DNA from: Erinaceus europaeus
Lineage: Eukaryota; Chordata; Mammalia; Eulipotyphla; Erinaceidae
Length of the DNA stretch: 64,000 nucleotides
Assembly (NCBI RefSeq): GCF_950295315.1
Contig: NC_080164.1
Location: 14,314,427-14,378,426, forward strand
Direction: 5' to 3'
Part shown: piece after piece, positions 12,096 through 23,027 of the stretch
How the letters are laid out: each line of letters starts with the position of its first letter
Position numbering within the stretch: the first letter of the stretch is position 1
Notes under the pieces: model-generated
What the model was told of the DNA's origin: nothing
Databases searched by the model: none
What the model saw: the letters and a program-made list of their open reading frames with translations, nothing else
Program-made: the position numbers and the translations under genes

Positions 12096-12568
12096 GGGTT
12101 CAGCCAAAAGGAAGGGATCAGACAAAAAAAAAAAGGGGGGAGCCAAGAGTGTAGAAGCTACCAAGCTCAAGTTCCAACACCACATGGGAACACTACTTAC
12201 AGTGCCAGAAAAAAACTCCACAGATAGTGGGGTGGTGTCACTCCCTTTTCAGTTGTTCATCTAGAACTTAATAATAAAAAAGGTTGGCATGACAAAGCAG
12301 CATACTAGCTCTTCCTAATATTTGAAAAATGACTTGAAAAAAAATTATTAAAAACTAACTCTACGGCGACAAATGGCTACTTCCGGAGCCTTGCGGACTC
12401 CAACAGAGAGGAACTTATGGCATCATCTTACCCCCTGGCCGGCAATTTTGTTCTATCAGTGTGTACATGTACTCTTAATGTTTTGGTAAGCCATTTCTCT
12501 TTGGAACAAATAATTGTTTTCCATCTGAAAAACGTATTAAACTGTAAACCTCTTCAAAAGACATCAGG

Positions 12569-12825
12569 GGGCCGGGCGGTGGCACAGTGGGTTAAGTGCA
12601 CATGGCGCGAAGCACAAGGACTGGTGTAAAGACCTGGGTTCGAGCCCCCCCCTCCCCGCCCCTCCCCTCCGTTCCCCACCTGCAGGGGTGTGGCTTCACA
12701 GGCGGTGAAGCAGGTGGGCAGATGTCTGTCTTTCTCTTCCCCCTCTCTCCATCCTATCCAACAGCAACAACAACAATAACTACAACAATAAAAAACAAGA
12801 GCAACAAAAGGGGGAAAATTAATAA
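12569..12825 (+). mobile_element. SINE-A with target duplication
   Basis: The 13-bp repeat aaaagacatcagg lies at 12556-12568 and 12826-12838. It overlaps the duplication of the L1 end immediately downstream, so two insertions used the same site. Confidence 0.93.
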
Positions 12826-12841
12826 AAAAGACATCAGGTAA

Positions 12842-12933
12842 CTGGGGAATGTTATGCACGTACAAACTATTGTGATTACTGCCAAATGTAAAACATTAAT
12901 TCCCCAATAAAGAAATTAAAAAAAAAAAAAAGG
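12842..12933 (+). mobile_element. L1 3' end with target duplication
   Basis: A 92-bp extremely truncated L1 insertion with its AATAAA and A tail. The 10-bp direct repeat catcaggtaa flanks it at 12832-12841 and 12934-12943. Confidence 0.9.
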
Positions 12934-12947
12934 CATCAGGTAATAAG

Positions 12948-13270
12948 TGGGCCAGGAAGTGGCTCGGTGAAGAAGGTGACAGTGTCAAGCATGAGGTCCC
13001 CAGCGCAATCCTCAGCGTGTGTTCATTCTCTCACATGCGGTGTTCATTCTCTCTCTCCCTCTCCCTCTCCCTCTCCCTCCTCCTACCCCTTTCTCTTGCA
13101 TACATATTTTTCTTTCATTTTTGTCTGTTTATTTAGGTAAGGCAGAGACAGAAAGACCATAGCACCAAACCTTCCTTCAACGTGGGGAGTCAGGCTCAAG
13201 CCTGGATTGTGCACACGGCCCCACAGCTCACTATGCAAGTGAGCTGTTTCCCTGCCCCGCAAATATGTCT
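12948..13270. mobile_element. SINE-D (+) followed by SINE-E (-)
   Basis: 'gggccaggaagtggctcggt' at 12949, a CTCCCT array near 13055-13080, then a reversed SINE-E with 'ccttccttcaacgtgggga' at 13105-13262. Confidence 0.6.
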
Positions 13271-13299
13271 TGAAAAACATGATGCAGCATATTTATATA

Positions 13300-13540
13300 T
13301 GAAGATGCAGGGAATGGGGAGAGGCAGTTCACCTGGTAGAGCAAACACTCTACCATGTGTGAAGACCAGGTTTGAAGGCCATCACCAGCTGAGAGCCCGT
13401 GCAGAAAAAGAAAGGGAGACCTCGGCTTATAGGAGGAAATAAATAGATAAACAAATAAACAAAAAGAAAAGGGCTGGGGAGGCAGCATAATGGGAGCATA
13501 ATGGTTCAATGTGATCATGACTGCTCACTACCTACTTTGC
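13300..13540 (+). mobile_element. SINE-B-like copy fused to a truncated SINE-C
   Basis: 'ggcagttcacctggtagagc', then 'cggcttataggaggaaataa', then 'ggctggggaggcagcataat'. The junction block recurs at 23396. Confidence 0.6.
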
Positions 13541-13599
13541 CTCCCACGACCTAACTCTCCGACAACTCTTTGCTTGTTTTCTAGAGTACTGCTCAGCTC

Positions 13600-13800
13600 G
13601 CTTGAGGTAGTGCTAAAGACTGAATGGCAGCTCTATCTCCTCAGCTGTAAAGTGAGGTTTTGGTGGTGCTGGGAAGTGAATAGTAACTCAATTTCTTCAG
13701 CTATAAAATGGGGTTGTGCCATCACGGGCCTTGTAGGATCCTCACGGAGATGAAATGAGCTAGCACCACACACCTGGTTTAGACAGTAACTGAAAGAGTC
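13600..13800 (-). mobile_element. MIR element with an internal duplication
   Basis: 'ttcttcagctataaaatggg' and 'ggatcctcacggagatgaaatgag' match reversed MIR. A second, similar 'ctcctcagctgtaaagtgagg' precedes it at 13636, so the core is present twice. Confidence 0.75.
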
Positions 13801-13879
13801 CACTTTCGTCCTTGTTAGGCTGTTAACTGGGCAGAAGGGCAAAGCACAACAGGCAGATCTAACAGTCGAGGCCGTCTGA

Positions 13880-14000
13880 GTGGCGCAAGGGAGGTGACTC
13901 AGCAGACAGGGCTCAGAACTTGTTCCTGGTTCTAATACCACACTACAAATGTGGGGAGTGTGCTCTAATTTCCCCTCTCTCCTATGAAATAAATAAACCT
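13880..14000 (+). mobile_element. SINE-D-like copy
   Basis: 'gcgcaagggaggtgactcag' and 'tcctatgaaataaataaa'. Confidence 0.55.
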
Positions 14001-14345
14001 GGGGGTCGGGCGGTAGTGCAGCAGGTTAAGCGCATGTGGTGCAAGGTGCAAGGACCAGCGTTAAGGATCCCGGTTCGAGTACCCAGCTCCCCACCTGCAG
14101 GGGAGTCGCTTCATAGGCGGTGAAGCAGGTCTGCAGGTGTCTATCTTTCTCTCCCCCCTCTCTGTCTTCCCCTCCTCTCTCCATTTCTCTCTGTCCTACT
14201 ATCCAACAATGAACGACATCAACAACAATAATATTCACAGCAAAGGCAACAAAAGGGGGGGGGGGGAATGGCCTCCAGGAGTGGTGATTCACGGTGCAGG
14301 CACTGAGCCCCAGCAATAACCCTGGAGGCAAAAAAAAAAAAAAAG
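14001..14345 (+). mobile_element. SINE-A, long form
   Basis: 'gggggtcgggcggtagtgca' to 'aaccctggaggc' plus an A-run. Confidence 0.9.
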
Positions 14346-14374
14346 AAAGAAACCTCTCTCTCACATTCTCTCCC

Positions 14375-14820
14375 CCCTCCCCTTTAATAAAGACAGAGAC
14401 AGAAAGGCAGAGTAAGAGAGGGAAAGAGACCACAGCACCAAAGCTTTCTTCAATGTCGTGGGCCCAGACTTGATCCTGGGTCAGGCACACGGGAAAGTAA
14501 GCAGCACACTCTCCAAGTGAGGTGTTTCTGCAGCCCAAATAAATCTTTCTGTGTCAGTATAAAAGTAATTCACCAAAATGGGGCGTACCTTCTTCTACTC
14601 GTTCACTCAAAAACATCTACTGAGACTGGGTCCGGCTGGCACTGTCGTAGGCAAGCCAACCACAGCTGTGAAATAGCTCAGTCGGGTCGTGTGCTGCTTT
14701 GCTATGTGCCTGACCCAAGTCTGAGCCCAAAGTCCATATTGTCTGCCTACCCCCTCAACTAAAAATTAAAAATAAAAATAGAGAACTATGAATGAATAAA
14801 TAAATAAAACCTCTTAGTGC
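14375..14820. mobile_element. Two SINE-E copies in opposite orientation
   Basis: Reversed copy at about 14385-14537 ('ccaaagctttcttcaatgtc') and forward copy at about 14668-14800 ('gtcgtgtgctgctttgctat'). Confidence 0.65.
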
Positions 14821-14881
14821 ACTGAGTACTATGTCACTCATTTGGCTCCTACATCGATTCATTTTGCTAATAAAAATTTCT

Positions 14882-15020
14882 AGGGCTGGGCGGACTGTAT
14901 AATGATTATGCAAAGGACTTCATGCCTGAGACTCTGAGGTCCTCAATTCTTCACCCCCACACCATCATAAACCAGACCTGCACAATGCTCTGTGTCTGTC
15001 TGCCTTTGTGTGCTATTGAA
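14882..15020 (+). mobile_element. SINE-C
   Basis: 'gggctgggcggactgtataa', 'ttatgcaaagg', 'ctcaattcttcaccccc'. Confidence 0.75.
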
Positions 15021-15195
15021 AAATTATACAGTATTTTAAAACTCATTGCAAGAGGATGTCTCGTGTGCATGCCACACTCTCACAGAACTGAAGGCAGGCA
15101 CTGTGTATAATTTATCCTCTGCTCATGAAGTATTATCATCCTGGTTTTCACAAAATAGGCTGGTTCCTTAAGATGTTCTTAGTTTTTGTTTTGTT

Positions 15196-15372
15196 TTAAA
15201 ATTATCTTTATTTACTTATTGGCTAGAGACAGCCAGAAATTGAGGGGAGGGGAAGAGAGTCAGAGACACCTGCAGTCCTGCTTCACCACTCGCAAAGCTT
15301 CCCTCCTGCAGGTGGGGGCTGAGGGCGCTGTAACATGTGCGCTCAGCCAGGTGTGCCACCACCCAGCCCAGA
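15196..15372 (-). mobile_element. SINE-B
   Basis: 'attatctttatttacttatt' to 'gtgccaccacccagccc'. Confidence 0.82.
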
Positions 15373-15641
15373 CGGTACTCATTATACAGATATTGACTAA
15401 GTATTGTATTAAATCAGGTGGGGGAATACAGCAGTAATGGAGGAGATAAAGTAACAGCTCCCTGACTTCAGGGAACTTAAGACCTACTCTAACAGAACCG
15501 TCCAGAAGAGAAACACTTTAACCAAAGGGGCAAATCCTCCCTCCAAATAAAACACTAATAATAATAATAATAAAAAATTAATCTAATTCTAAAATACCTA
15601 CAGTTCAAAGGCATCTGAAGTTTGTTAAAATCTGACAGCAC

Positions 15642-15875
15642 GGGGCCAGACGGTGGCACACCTGGTTAACGCACATACTACAGTGCGCAAGGACCCGGGT
15701 TCAAGCCCCTGGCCCCCAACTGCAGGGGAGGGGGAAAGTTTCACAAGTGGTGAAGCAGGGTTGCAGGTGTCTCTCTGTCTCTCTCCATCTCTATCTTCCC
15801 TTCCCCTCAATTTCTCTCTGTCTCTATCCAATAATAAATAAAGTTTTTAAAAAAGAATTTAAAAAATATTTTTTT
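15642..15875 (+). mobile_element. SINE-B
   Basis: 'ggggccagacggtggcacac' to 'tatccaataataaataaag'. Confidence 0.88.
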
Positions 15876-15894
15876 AAAAAAAAAATCTGTCAGC

Positions 15895-16430
15895 ACCTGT
15901 AGAAAGCACAGTACCTGGTGCAAAGACTAGGGTTCAAGCCCTGGGCAATCACATGGCAGTATCTACAGGAAGGAAGCTTAACAGTGGTGGAGCAGGGGAG
16001 TCGGGCTGTAGCGCAGCGGGTTAAGTGCAGGTGGCGCAAAGCACAAGGACGGACATAAGGATCCCGGTTCGAACCCCGACTCCCCACCTGCAGGGGAGTC
16101 GCTTCCCAGGCGGTGAAGCAGGTCTGCAGGTGTCTTTCTCTCCTCCTCTCTGTCTTCCCCTCCTCTCTCCATTTCTCTCTGTCCTATCCAACAACGACAA
16201 CAACAATAATAACTACAACAATAAAAAAACAACAAAGGGCAACAAAAGGGAATAAATAAATAAAATAAATATTAAAAAAAAAACAAAAAACGGTGGAGCA
16301 GAGCCCTGGATCTCTCCTCTGTGTCTCTCCTCTGTGTCTGTCACCCTCTGTCTAGAGGAAAGAAAAACAAGGACCATGGAAGCAATGGAGCCACAGTGAT
16401 AATTCTGGTGGGGAAAAAAAAAAGCATCGT
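15895..16430 (+). mobile_element. Old SINE-B-like element interrupted by a SINE-A
   Basis: Host fragments 15895-15995 and 16292-16430 are continuous once the SINE-A is removed. Confidence 0.7.
15996..16291 (+). mobile_element. SINE-A nested in an older SINE
   Basis: The 10-bp repeat ggtggagcag lies at 15986-15995 and 16292-16301. Confidence 0.9.
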
Positions 16431-16504
16431 GAATTCAAAGTTCTCTAAAAACTAACTAAATACATAACACAACCTATTAATTTATTTCTACGACTTACTT
16501 ATGT

Positions 16505-16875
16505 AGGTCAAAGAGGTGAACTAGTGTACAGCTCTGGACTCTTAAGCATGAGGTCCTGAGCCTGGCCCCTGGCGTCAGGCATGTCAGAGTAAATGCTCTG
16601 CTGCTCTCTCTCCCTCTTCTCTCTCTTTCATGTTAATAAGCCATTAGTCAGCAGCATGGGAAGTGGCGCCGTGAATGAAACACTGCACTTCCAATAAGGA
16701 GGTCCCAACTTTGAACCCCAGCATTACAAGTGCCAGAGTGAAGCTCCAGGTCTCCCTCCCTCTAGCTCTCCGAGTACAGAATAAATGACAGGGTAGGGGT
16801 AGATAGCATAAGTCCCAGGTTCAATCCCCACCACCACCACAAGCCAGAGCTGAGCAGTGCTTTGGTTAAAAAAAA
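16505..16875 (+). mobile_element. Two SINE-D copies and a deleted SINE-C
   Basis: SINE-D heads near 16508 and 16657 ('gggaagtggcgccgtgaatg'). The SINE-C at 16795 jumps from 'gatagcataa' straight to 'gtcccaggttcaatc', losing its anticodon-side region. Confidence 0.65.
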
Positions 16876-16929
16876 AAAAAAAAAAGGAGAGAAAGAAAGA
16901 AAGGGAAAAAATTGAACAACTGGACCCAT

Positions 16930-17075
16930 CTTTTCAAAAGAATTTTATTTATGAGCATGAGACCGAGATAATCATAGAATCACACTGACATATGCAGTGT
17001 TAATGGGTCAAAGTCAGGATTTCACTTGTACAAGTCCTGTGTCCTACCACTGTGCTACCTCCCTGGCCACCGCCT
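16930..17075 (-). mobile_element. SINE-D
   Basis: 'tttatttatgagcatgagac' to 'gtgctacctccctggcc'. Confidence 0.7.
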
Positions 17076-17224
17076 ATTTATTTCAATGTGCCTTTTCTAC
17101 TGTTTGACATACGCCTCATACAATACACACCTTTCTGAAAAAGGCCTAATTTACATTTAAAGTCACTCTATTCCACATATGACTGTCCCCTGAACTCTGT
17201 AGTTCCATACATCTTCTTGTCTAA

Positions 17225-17345
17225 AATGTGTGAGGAGCGCAGTGGATAGTGACGGACTCATGAGTGTGAGGTCAATCCCCAGCATCAATTATACCAAGTG
17301 ATGTTCTGCTCTCTCTTTCCCCTTCCTTACCCTTCCCACCCTCCC
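17225..17345 (+). mobile_element. SINE-D
   Basis: 'gagcgcagtggatagtgacg' to 'cattaattaataag'. Confidence 0.65.
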
Positions 17346-17371
17346 ATTAATTAATAAGTTTTCTTTTTTTC

Positions 17372-17552
17372 TTTTCAATTATCTTTATTTGTTGGACAGA
17401 GACCGTCAGAGGAGCTAGAAAGGGAGAAAGACAGAAAGACACCTGCAGTCCTGCTTCACCACTCGCAAAGCTTTCCTCCTGCAGGTGGGGACTGGGAGCT
17501 TGAAGCTGGGTCCCCGAGCATTCTAACAGGTGTGCCATGCCACCCGGCCCCA
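17372..17552 (-). mobile_element. SINE-B
   Basis: 'attatctttatttgttggac' to 'gccatgccacccggcccc'. Confidence 0.83.
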
Positions 17553-17666
17553 ATAAATTTTCACCCAGCCCCAGTAAGTTTTCTTAAATTTCAAAGGCCT
17601 TTGTTTACTCAGGAAATTGTCTTTGACAGCAATTCTTCCCTTCTTCCCGTTGTGAACAATGTTATT

Positions 17667-17742
17667 AAACAGAAATATAAACTGTTACAAGACCAAGAAT
17701 CCACAAACAGAAATATAAACTGTTACAAGACCAAGAATCCAC
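17667..17742. repeat. Perfect 38-bp tandem duplication
   Basis: Two identical adjacent 38-bp units start at 17667 and 17705, each beginning 'aaacagaaatataaactgtt' and ending 'gaatccac'. It lies in otherwise unique ATAD2B intron DNA. Confidence 0.97.
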
Positions 17743-17930
17743 GTAACTGAACACCAGTGATAGCAACAATCAGCTCAGTAGCTCACACAAATGCAACTTC
17801 ACTGTGTCTGTCTGAAAAGCAGTGCCCAAAGTCAAGTCCGCAGTAACAGCACTTTTCTGTTGTGGATCCTAAACAGACAGGACGCTCTCCACCCAGCACA
17901 GACACTGGCCGAGCCCCTCCCCACTCCTGG

Positions 17931-17961
17931 TTAAACAAACCTGCCCAGCTGGTTTGTTTAA
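17931..17961. repeat. Perfect inverted repeat (11-bp arms, 9-bp loop)
   Basis: ttaaacaaacc at 17931-17941 and its exact complement ggtttgtttaa at 17951-17961. Each arm holds an AAACAAAC core like a forkhead-factor site. Function is unknown. Confidence 0.9.
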
Positions 17962-18474
17962 TGCCTACATGGGTATTTCAGAGCCGCGTACTCAAAGGCC
18001 TATCAAAGAGCGGTTGAAAGGACTACCTGCCGAGGAAAGAATTAAGGAAGTAAGACATGACCCAAACAGTCCAAGTCTGCAAATGTGGACTAGAGAAATG
18101 TCCAGGAGCTTAACTCTGAAGAGGTGCTTTATAGCTGGCTATCAGAAATCAATCCTCTCTCACATTCAAAATGATGCAGTGGAGTTTCACAACCTTCTCA
18201 GTATCAGGCACACAGGGCGCAGGAGAGAAGCGCACTCTACTCCGACACTCTGGTGTCTTTCCATACTCATTTCTATAGTTCTATACTCCACTGCCTGTCC
18301 CTCAGACTTCTTCTCCATGTCTGTACCTTTCTGTTTTCTTTTCAGTGCCAGAGTGCTTGTATGATTCCACTGCTACTGAGCTGGATTTTTTTCATGCTTT
18401 TTAGATTATTTAGGATAGACAGTGAAGGGGAGATTAAAAAAAAAAAAAAAAAGGACAGAGGAAAGAGGGTGAGA

Positions 18475-18600
18475 GGTGGATAGCATAATGGTTATGCAAA
18501 GAGGCTCTCATCTCTGAGGCTCCAAAGCCCCAGGTTCAATGCCCCCGCTTCCTGCTGCACCAGCTCTCATGCCAAAGCCTTCAGGTTTTGACCAAAGCCC
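18475..18600 (+). mobile_element. SINE-C
   Basis: 'gtggatagcataatggttat' onwards. Confidence 0.82.
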
Positions 18601-18639
18601 CCCCTTTTTTTAAAGATCTATTTCTGTATATTTTTAAAT

Positions 18640-19040
18640 ATTTATTTATTCCCTTTTGTTGCCCTTGTTGTTTTATTGTTGTAGTTATTATTGTTATTGA
18701 TGTCATCATTGTTGGATAGGACAGAGAAATGGAGAGGAGGGGGAGAGAAAGACAGACACCTGCAGACCTACTTCACCACCTGTGAAGCGACTCCCTGCTT
18801 ATGTATTCTGGGGAGACTGGCGGTAGCACTGCAGGTTAAGCGCACATGGCGCAAAGCGCAAGGACTGGTGTAAAGATCCCAGTTCAAGCCTCCGGCTCCC
18901 CACCTGCAGGGGAGTCGCTTCACAGGCAGTGAAGCAAGTCTGCAGGCATCTCTCTGTCTCTCTTCCTCTCTATCTCCCCCTTCTCTCTCAATTTCTCTGT
19001 CTCTATACAATAACAAATAAAAATTTTTAAAAAAAAAAAG
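18640..19040. mobile_element. SINE-A (-) truncated, then SINE-A/B hybrid (+)
   Basis: The reversed copy at 18640-18797 stops after 'gaagcgactccctgc'. The forward copy at 18810-19040 has a SINE-A head but a SINE-B-like end ('tctctatacaataacaaata'). 'tattctg' flanks the latter. Confidence 0.75.
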
Positions 19041-19277
19041 TATTCTGACCCCTCTCACCACAGACTCCAGGACCACCTCATAAAGCAGAAAAGTTCCAGC
19101 AAAGAGACTTAACAGGTAGAACTGAAGTACTATCTAAAAACTGCTTTCCAATTCTGTGAGAATGCTGTATTAACTTGTTGCTGTGAGTGACTCTTAGATG
19201 GGACAAATGCTAATTATTGATGGTCAGATTAAATGAGCAACCCAGAAGAGGTCACGCTTTATTCTTTCTTCATTTTT

Positions 19278-19395
19278 AAGCAGAGCACTATTCAGCTCTG
19301 GCTTTTGGTGGAGCCGGGACAAAACAGATAGAACCAGAGACCTCAAAGCCTCAGGCATGGAGTGTTTTGCACAATCACTGTGCTGTCTTCCCCCC
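19278..19395 (-). mobile_element. SINE-C
   Basis: 'gagcactattcagctctggc' to 'caatcactgtgctgtcttcc'. Confidence 0.75.
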
Positions 19396-19682
19396 AACCC
19401 CGCCCAACAGGTCAGGCTGTATACATGCTAACAAGCCAAAAAAACAAGTCAACAGAAGTAATTACAACTAATTGCATAGCACAAGTCAACCTGACATTAA
19501 AAGAGTGGGCACAAGCAAGTCATTCCAGTAGCCTGCAGAATGTAGCCTGCTGTTTTCCCAGCCTACATGTGCTTGAGGAAAAGGTAAAACTGCAACAACA
19601 CAGCTGTGCAGTGAAGGTTCTTGAGAGCAAAGGCAACAGCTCTAGACAGATCAGATGAAATCGGTAAAGAGAGATGGGCTCC

Positions 19683-19972
19683 GGGAGTCGGGCTGTAGCG
19701 CAGCGGGTTAAGCGCAGGTGGCGCAAAGCACAAGGACTGGCATAAGGATCCCGGTTTGAACCCCGGCTCCCCACCTGCAGGGGAGTCGCTTCACAGGCGG
19801 TGAAGCAGGTCTGCAGGTGTCTGTCTTTCTCTCCTCCTCTCTGTCTTCCCCTCCTCTCTCCATTTCTCTCTGTCCTATCCAACAATGACAACAACAATAA
19901 TAACTACAACAATAAAACAACAAGGGCAACAAAAGGGAATAAATAAATAAAATAAATATTAAAAAAAAAAAA
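19683..19972 (+). mobile_element. SINE-A with 17-bp target duplication
   Basis: aaagagagatgggctcc at 19666-19682 and 19973-19989, identical. Confidence 0.96.
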
Positions 19973-19989
19973 AAAGAGAGATGGGCTCC

Positions 19990-21450
19990 ATACTCAGCAC
20001 CAAAGACAAGGTGAAAAGCATACACAAAAGCCCTATATGTACAAAGAATACATTTATTCTGACAAAAATGAGTCTCTTAAAGCTGCAGTACAAGCAGGGG
20101 CCGGGCGGTAGGGTACCTTTAATTACACCAGAAAGGTTCAACCAGGAAAAGTGCTAAATTCTTGTAACACAAAACCAACTAACTGTGGAGCTGAAGAACC
20201 AGCCAGATGAAAACCAATCCACTCAAAAAAACATCAGGCAGATATACAGCCTGCTTCACGAATACACAGAGCACAACCTTAGCAATCTGAACACTGCAAC
20301 ATCTCTTCTGCAGGGCCAATCACTGTAAAGAATTACTGAATCTCTTAAATGCGTCTCAAGAAAATTTCTTTGATCATTCCTCATCTGCTAGAGTCAGAAT
20401 ACAAGGCCTAAACTGAAAAATGTTGCGAAGTAATTCTTAATTACCTGTTACTCAGAGCCTTTGGAAACATTTTAAGAATCCTTAAAGTTTCATTAGCATA
20501 CTGCTAGAAAGAAGTGTAATACCCTTCATTCCTTCCACAATTTAAAAGCTACCAAATGCTCGTTTCTACATTAGCTTATTGATTCCTAGCCTTTTAGCAT
20601 CTCCGTAACAGCTGCTTGACAGATTACCTCACCTTATTCCTCTGGGGAATAGGGACAGCATGATACCCACGAATTCAAGCATGGGACCGCAAACTCATCA
20701 GTGACAGATGAGCTCACTGCTCTAATAGACCAGACACTCGGAGCATTATTCAGTTAAATGCTTACACTCTAAATATTTCATCTGTACCTAAGTGTAGGTC
20801 ACAAGCCTTTCTTCAGTTTCCTTTTGTTTGAAAGTATATGTAACTTTAGAAAGCTAACAGTGCTGTCCTTTTTGGGGGGGTTCTTTTTTTCTACAAAAAG
20901 CCTAGTTTTCAGAATGATTCTTCTCAAGTTTGCACAACTTGCACATCTAACTTTCTTCTCCCAACCTCAGAAGAAGTCTGCAAGTTCCCATTCAGTCTAT
21001 TAAAAAGACCATTTTAAAGCACTTTCCAGACTCTGAGCAAACTAAAAGCCAAATATATTGTCAAGGGGACATTCTGGAGTAGTAGGACGCGACGTGTGTG
21101 GGTGTGTGGTCTTCAGCTCATTCGGAGGGGCGGTCAGGATGGGAGAAGGAAGAGAAGGCACAAACCAGCCCTAACCTTCCAGACCTCTTTCTTACAGAGC
21201 AGAAAATACCGCTGGGCTCCCACCAGGAAGACCACTGCGACGTTTAAGGAGCATCTTAACTGAATGCCCATTCCCAGCCAAAGTGCTCCTGCTAAGTCCC
21301 AGCCTCTCTCGACAGAAGCGAACCTCTCCCCCTCTGCATACCTGTCCAACCTTAGAGCACAAAACCCTAGCAAAATGCTCTAGGCGTGATTGAAAAAATA
21401 AAGGAAGTCGAGCTTTAGACGGGAAGAAGAATGTCAGATCTTGCAAACAC
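19990..21450. other. Mostly unique DNA in ATAD2B intron 1
   Basis: About 1.4 kb with almost no recent repeat, apart from a 20-bp SINE head at 20098. It is AT-rich and adjoins the promoter island. No exon was recognised; some of it may be intronic regulatory DNA. Confidence 0.6.
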
Positions 21451-22278
21451 TTAAAAATGAAAAATAAAATAATCGAAATCACCACCCGTCTTCTCCAATA
21501 TCCCTTTTCCAATAATGTTGACAACTATGTGTCGCTCGCTCGTTCGTCCCCATCGTTGCAAAAAAAAAAAAAAAAAAAGAGTAACCATGCCCCCCCCCCC
21601 AAAAAAAAAATCATGCAAAAAAAAAAATGTAATCATGAAAACAAGAAGAAGAAATGCGATTTGGAGATTTGTCGGTATTTCTTTGGACTGTGTAAAGCCC
21701 CCGCTCGGACCCGGGCTCGCAGCTTCCCGGCCCCGGGAGCGTGTGGCAGCGCTCCTGCTCCAACCAGAGCGTTGATTTTTGTTTTGGGAAAAAAAAAAAA
21801 AAAAAGTTGGTGTCGGGAGCAACTGCAAAAACTTTTGTCTTTTTATTTTATGCCTGTTTCTGTTTTCTTCCTCCCAGTCGTCGCCCGCCCCCGAGCTGTC
21901 GGGGCCCCCGGCCGCTGGCAGCCTCCCCCCCAAACAAAAAAACAAAACAAAACACAAGTGGTGGGAGCCGGGCGGGAGCTGACACTCTTCCCCGCCGGCC
22001 GACACGCCGCAAACTTTCACTTCTGCTCGCCGGGCCCCGCAGCCCGCGCCCCGGGACCCCCGGCCCCCGCGCCGGCCGCAGGAGGACCCGGCCCGCCGCC
22101 CGCCCTTCCCGGCACCCGGGGACCCGGGGCGGCTCGTCCACACAAAAGAGCGCGGCCGACAGCGCTGTCGCGGCCTCCGGAGCCCCGCCGCCCGCCCGGC
22201 CCCAGGCTTCCTGCCCCCGAGCCGCCAGACAAAGCGCCGCCGGCCGCGAGCCCCGGCCCCGGGCCGCCGCGCTCTTAC

Positions 22279-22494
22279 CCGGGCCTCCTCCGCGGCGACG
22301 CCGGCACCCCCGCCGCCCCCGGCCTTGGCGGCCGGGCAGCTGGCAGCGCGGGTCTTGGACGAGCGGGTCCGAGACGAGATGAAATGGCTGCTGCCTCCGG
22401 GCGCCCCAGGCTCTGCTCCGGCCCCGGGCCCAGGCCCGGGCCCAGGCGCCTTGGAGCCGAGGAGGCGCAGAGAGCTCTTCCGGGTGTTCACCAT
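22279..22494 (-). CDS. ATAD2B: ATAD2B coding exon 1 (N-terminus, residues 1-72)
   Basis: The first coding exon of the nuclear AAA-ATPase/bromodomain protein ATAD2B. The minus-strand ATG is at 22494 and the peptide begins M-V-N-T-R-K-S-S-L-R-L-L-G-S-K. A Pro-Gly repeat follows (about residues 17-25), then the basic serine-rich stretch SSHFISSRTRSSKTRAASC and a glycine run. Translation reaches codon 72 (EEAR) at 22279, where CGG/GTAAGA gives a strong donor at 22278-22273. The frame stays open well into the intron because the DNA is GC-rich; that read-through is not coding. It differs from the human protein as I remember it at a few positions near the glycine run. The start is supported by homology, by ACC in front of ATG on the sense strand, and by its place inside a CpG island. 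No domain lies in this segment, which is low complexity and probably disordered. Confidence 0.96.
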
Positions 22495-22514
22495 GGTCCG
22501 GCCGGGAGGCCGGG

Positions 22515-22642
22515 TCCCCGCCGCGCCCGCCGCGCCCGCCGCGCCCGCGAGAGCCGAGGGAGGTCGGCGCGCCGGCCGGGCAGGCAGGGCCAGCGGAGCC
22601 GGGCCGGGCGAGCCGAGCCGAGCCGAGCCGACCCGGACCCTG
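22515..22642. repeat. GC-rich short repeats just upstream of the ATAD2B ATG
   Basis: About three copies of a 9-bp CGCGCCCGC unit occur near 22516-22546, and a run of GAGCC/GAGCCGA units near 22611-22640. Both fall in the presumed 5' untranslated region and are prone to slippage and assembly error. Confidence 0.75.
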
Positions 22643-22710
22643 CGGCGCGCACGCCGAGACAGGCGAGCGGCGGGCGGAGGAAGGGGACGCGGCGCGAGAA
22701 GGCACGCAGC

Positions 22711-22755
22711 GGGACGCGGGACGCGGGAGGCGGGAGGCGGGAGGCGGGAGCCGGG
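22711..22755. repeat. 7-bp GC-rich tandem repeat in the ATAD2B leader
   Basis: Six consecutive 7-bp units (GGGACGC twice, GGGAGGC three times, GGGAGCC once) end in GGG. On the plus strand this gives seven GGG tracts with 4-base spacers, a strong G-quadruplex pattern. Because ATAD2B is read from the other strand, its transcript would carry the C-rich complement here. Confidence 0.85.
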
Positions 22756-23027
22756 CTCCCGGCCGACAGCGCAGCCCCGCCGCCGGCGTCGCCCTCCTCA
22801 GCGGGAGCCGAGCGGAGCCGCCATGTCTGCCCCTTTCTCTCTCGTTCTCGCTCTCGAGCTCCGTGCGTCAGGGCTCCGGCGCCGCAGGGCCGACGAGGGC
22901 GCTTCCGGCCGCGGCCGCTGTGGGGCGCTGCAAGGCCGCCCGGCCCTGGCCTCGGCGGCGGCTCCCTCCGCACTCCCCGCCCCTTCGACAGGCCCCGCCC
23001 AGCGGCGTGGCGTCAGCGCGCGGCGCC

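Larger units (their letters stand above)
211..22278 (-). other. ATAD2B: ATAD2B intron 1
   Basis: About 22 kb between the two coding exons, from a GTAAGA donor at 22278 to a TTTCAG acceptor at 211. It is filled with SINEs in both orientations, several nested, plus unique AT-rich DNA. I saw no other conserved exon, but very short or non-coding alternative exons could be missed by eye. Confidence 0.9.

Noticed and set aside
19520..19897. Recurrent 'protein family' with [27 protein letters not shown] residues in dozens of frames
   Set aside because: It is the antisense translation of SINE-A, repeated wherever the SINE occurs, with no codon-level selection visible. It is kept only as an exonisation observation.
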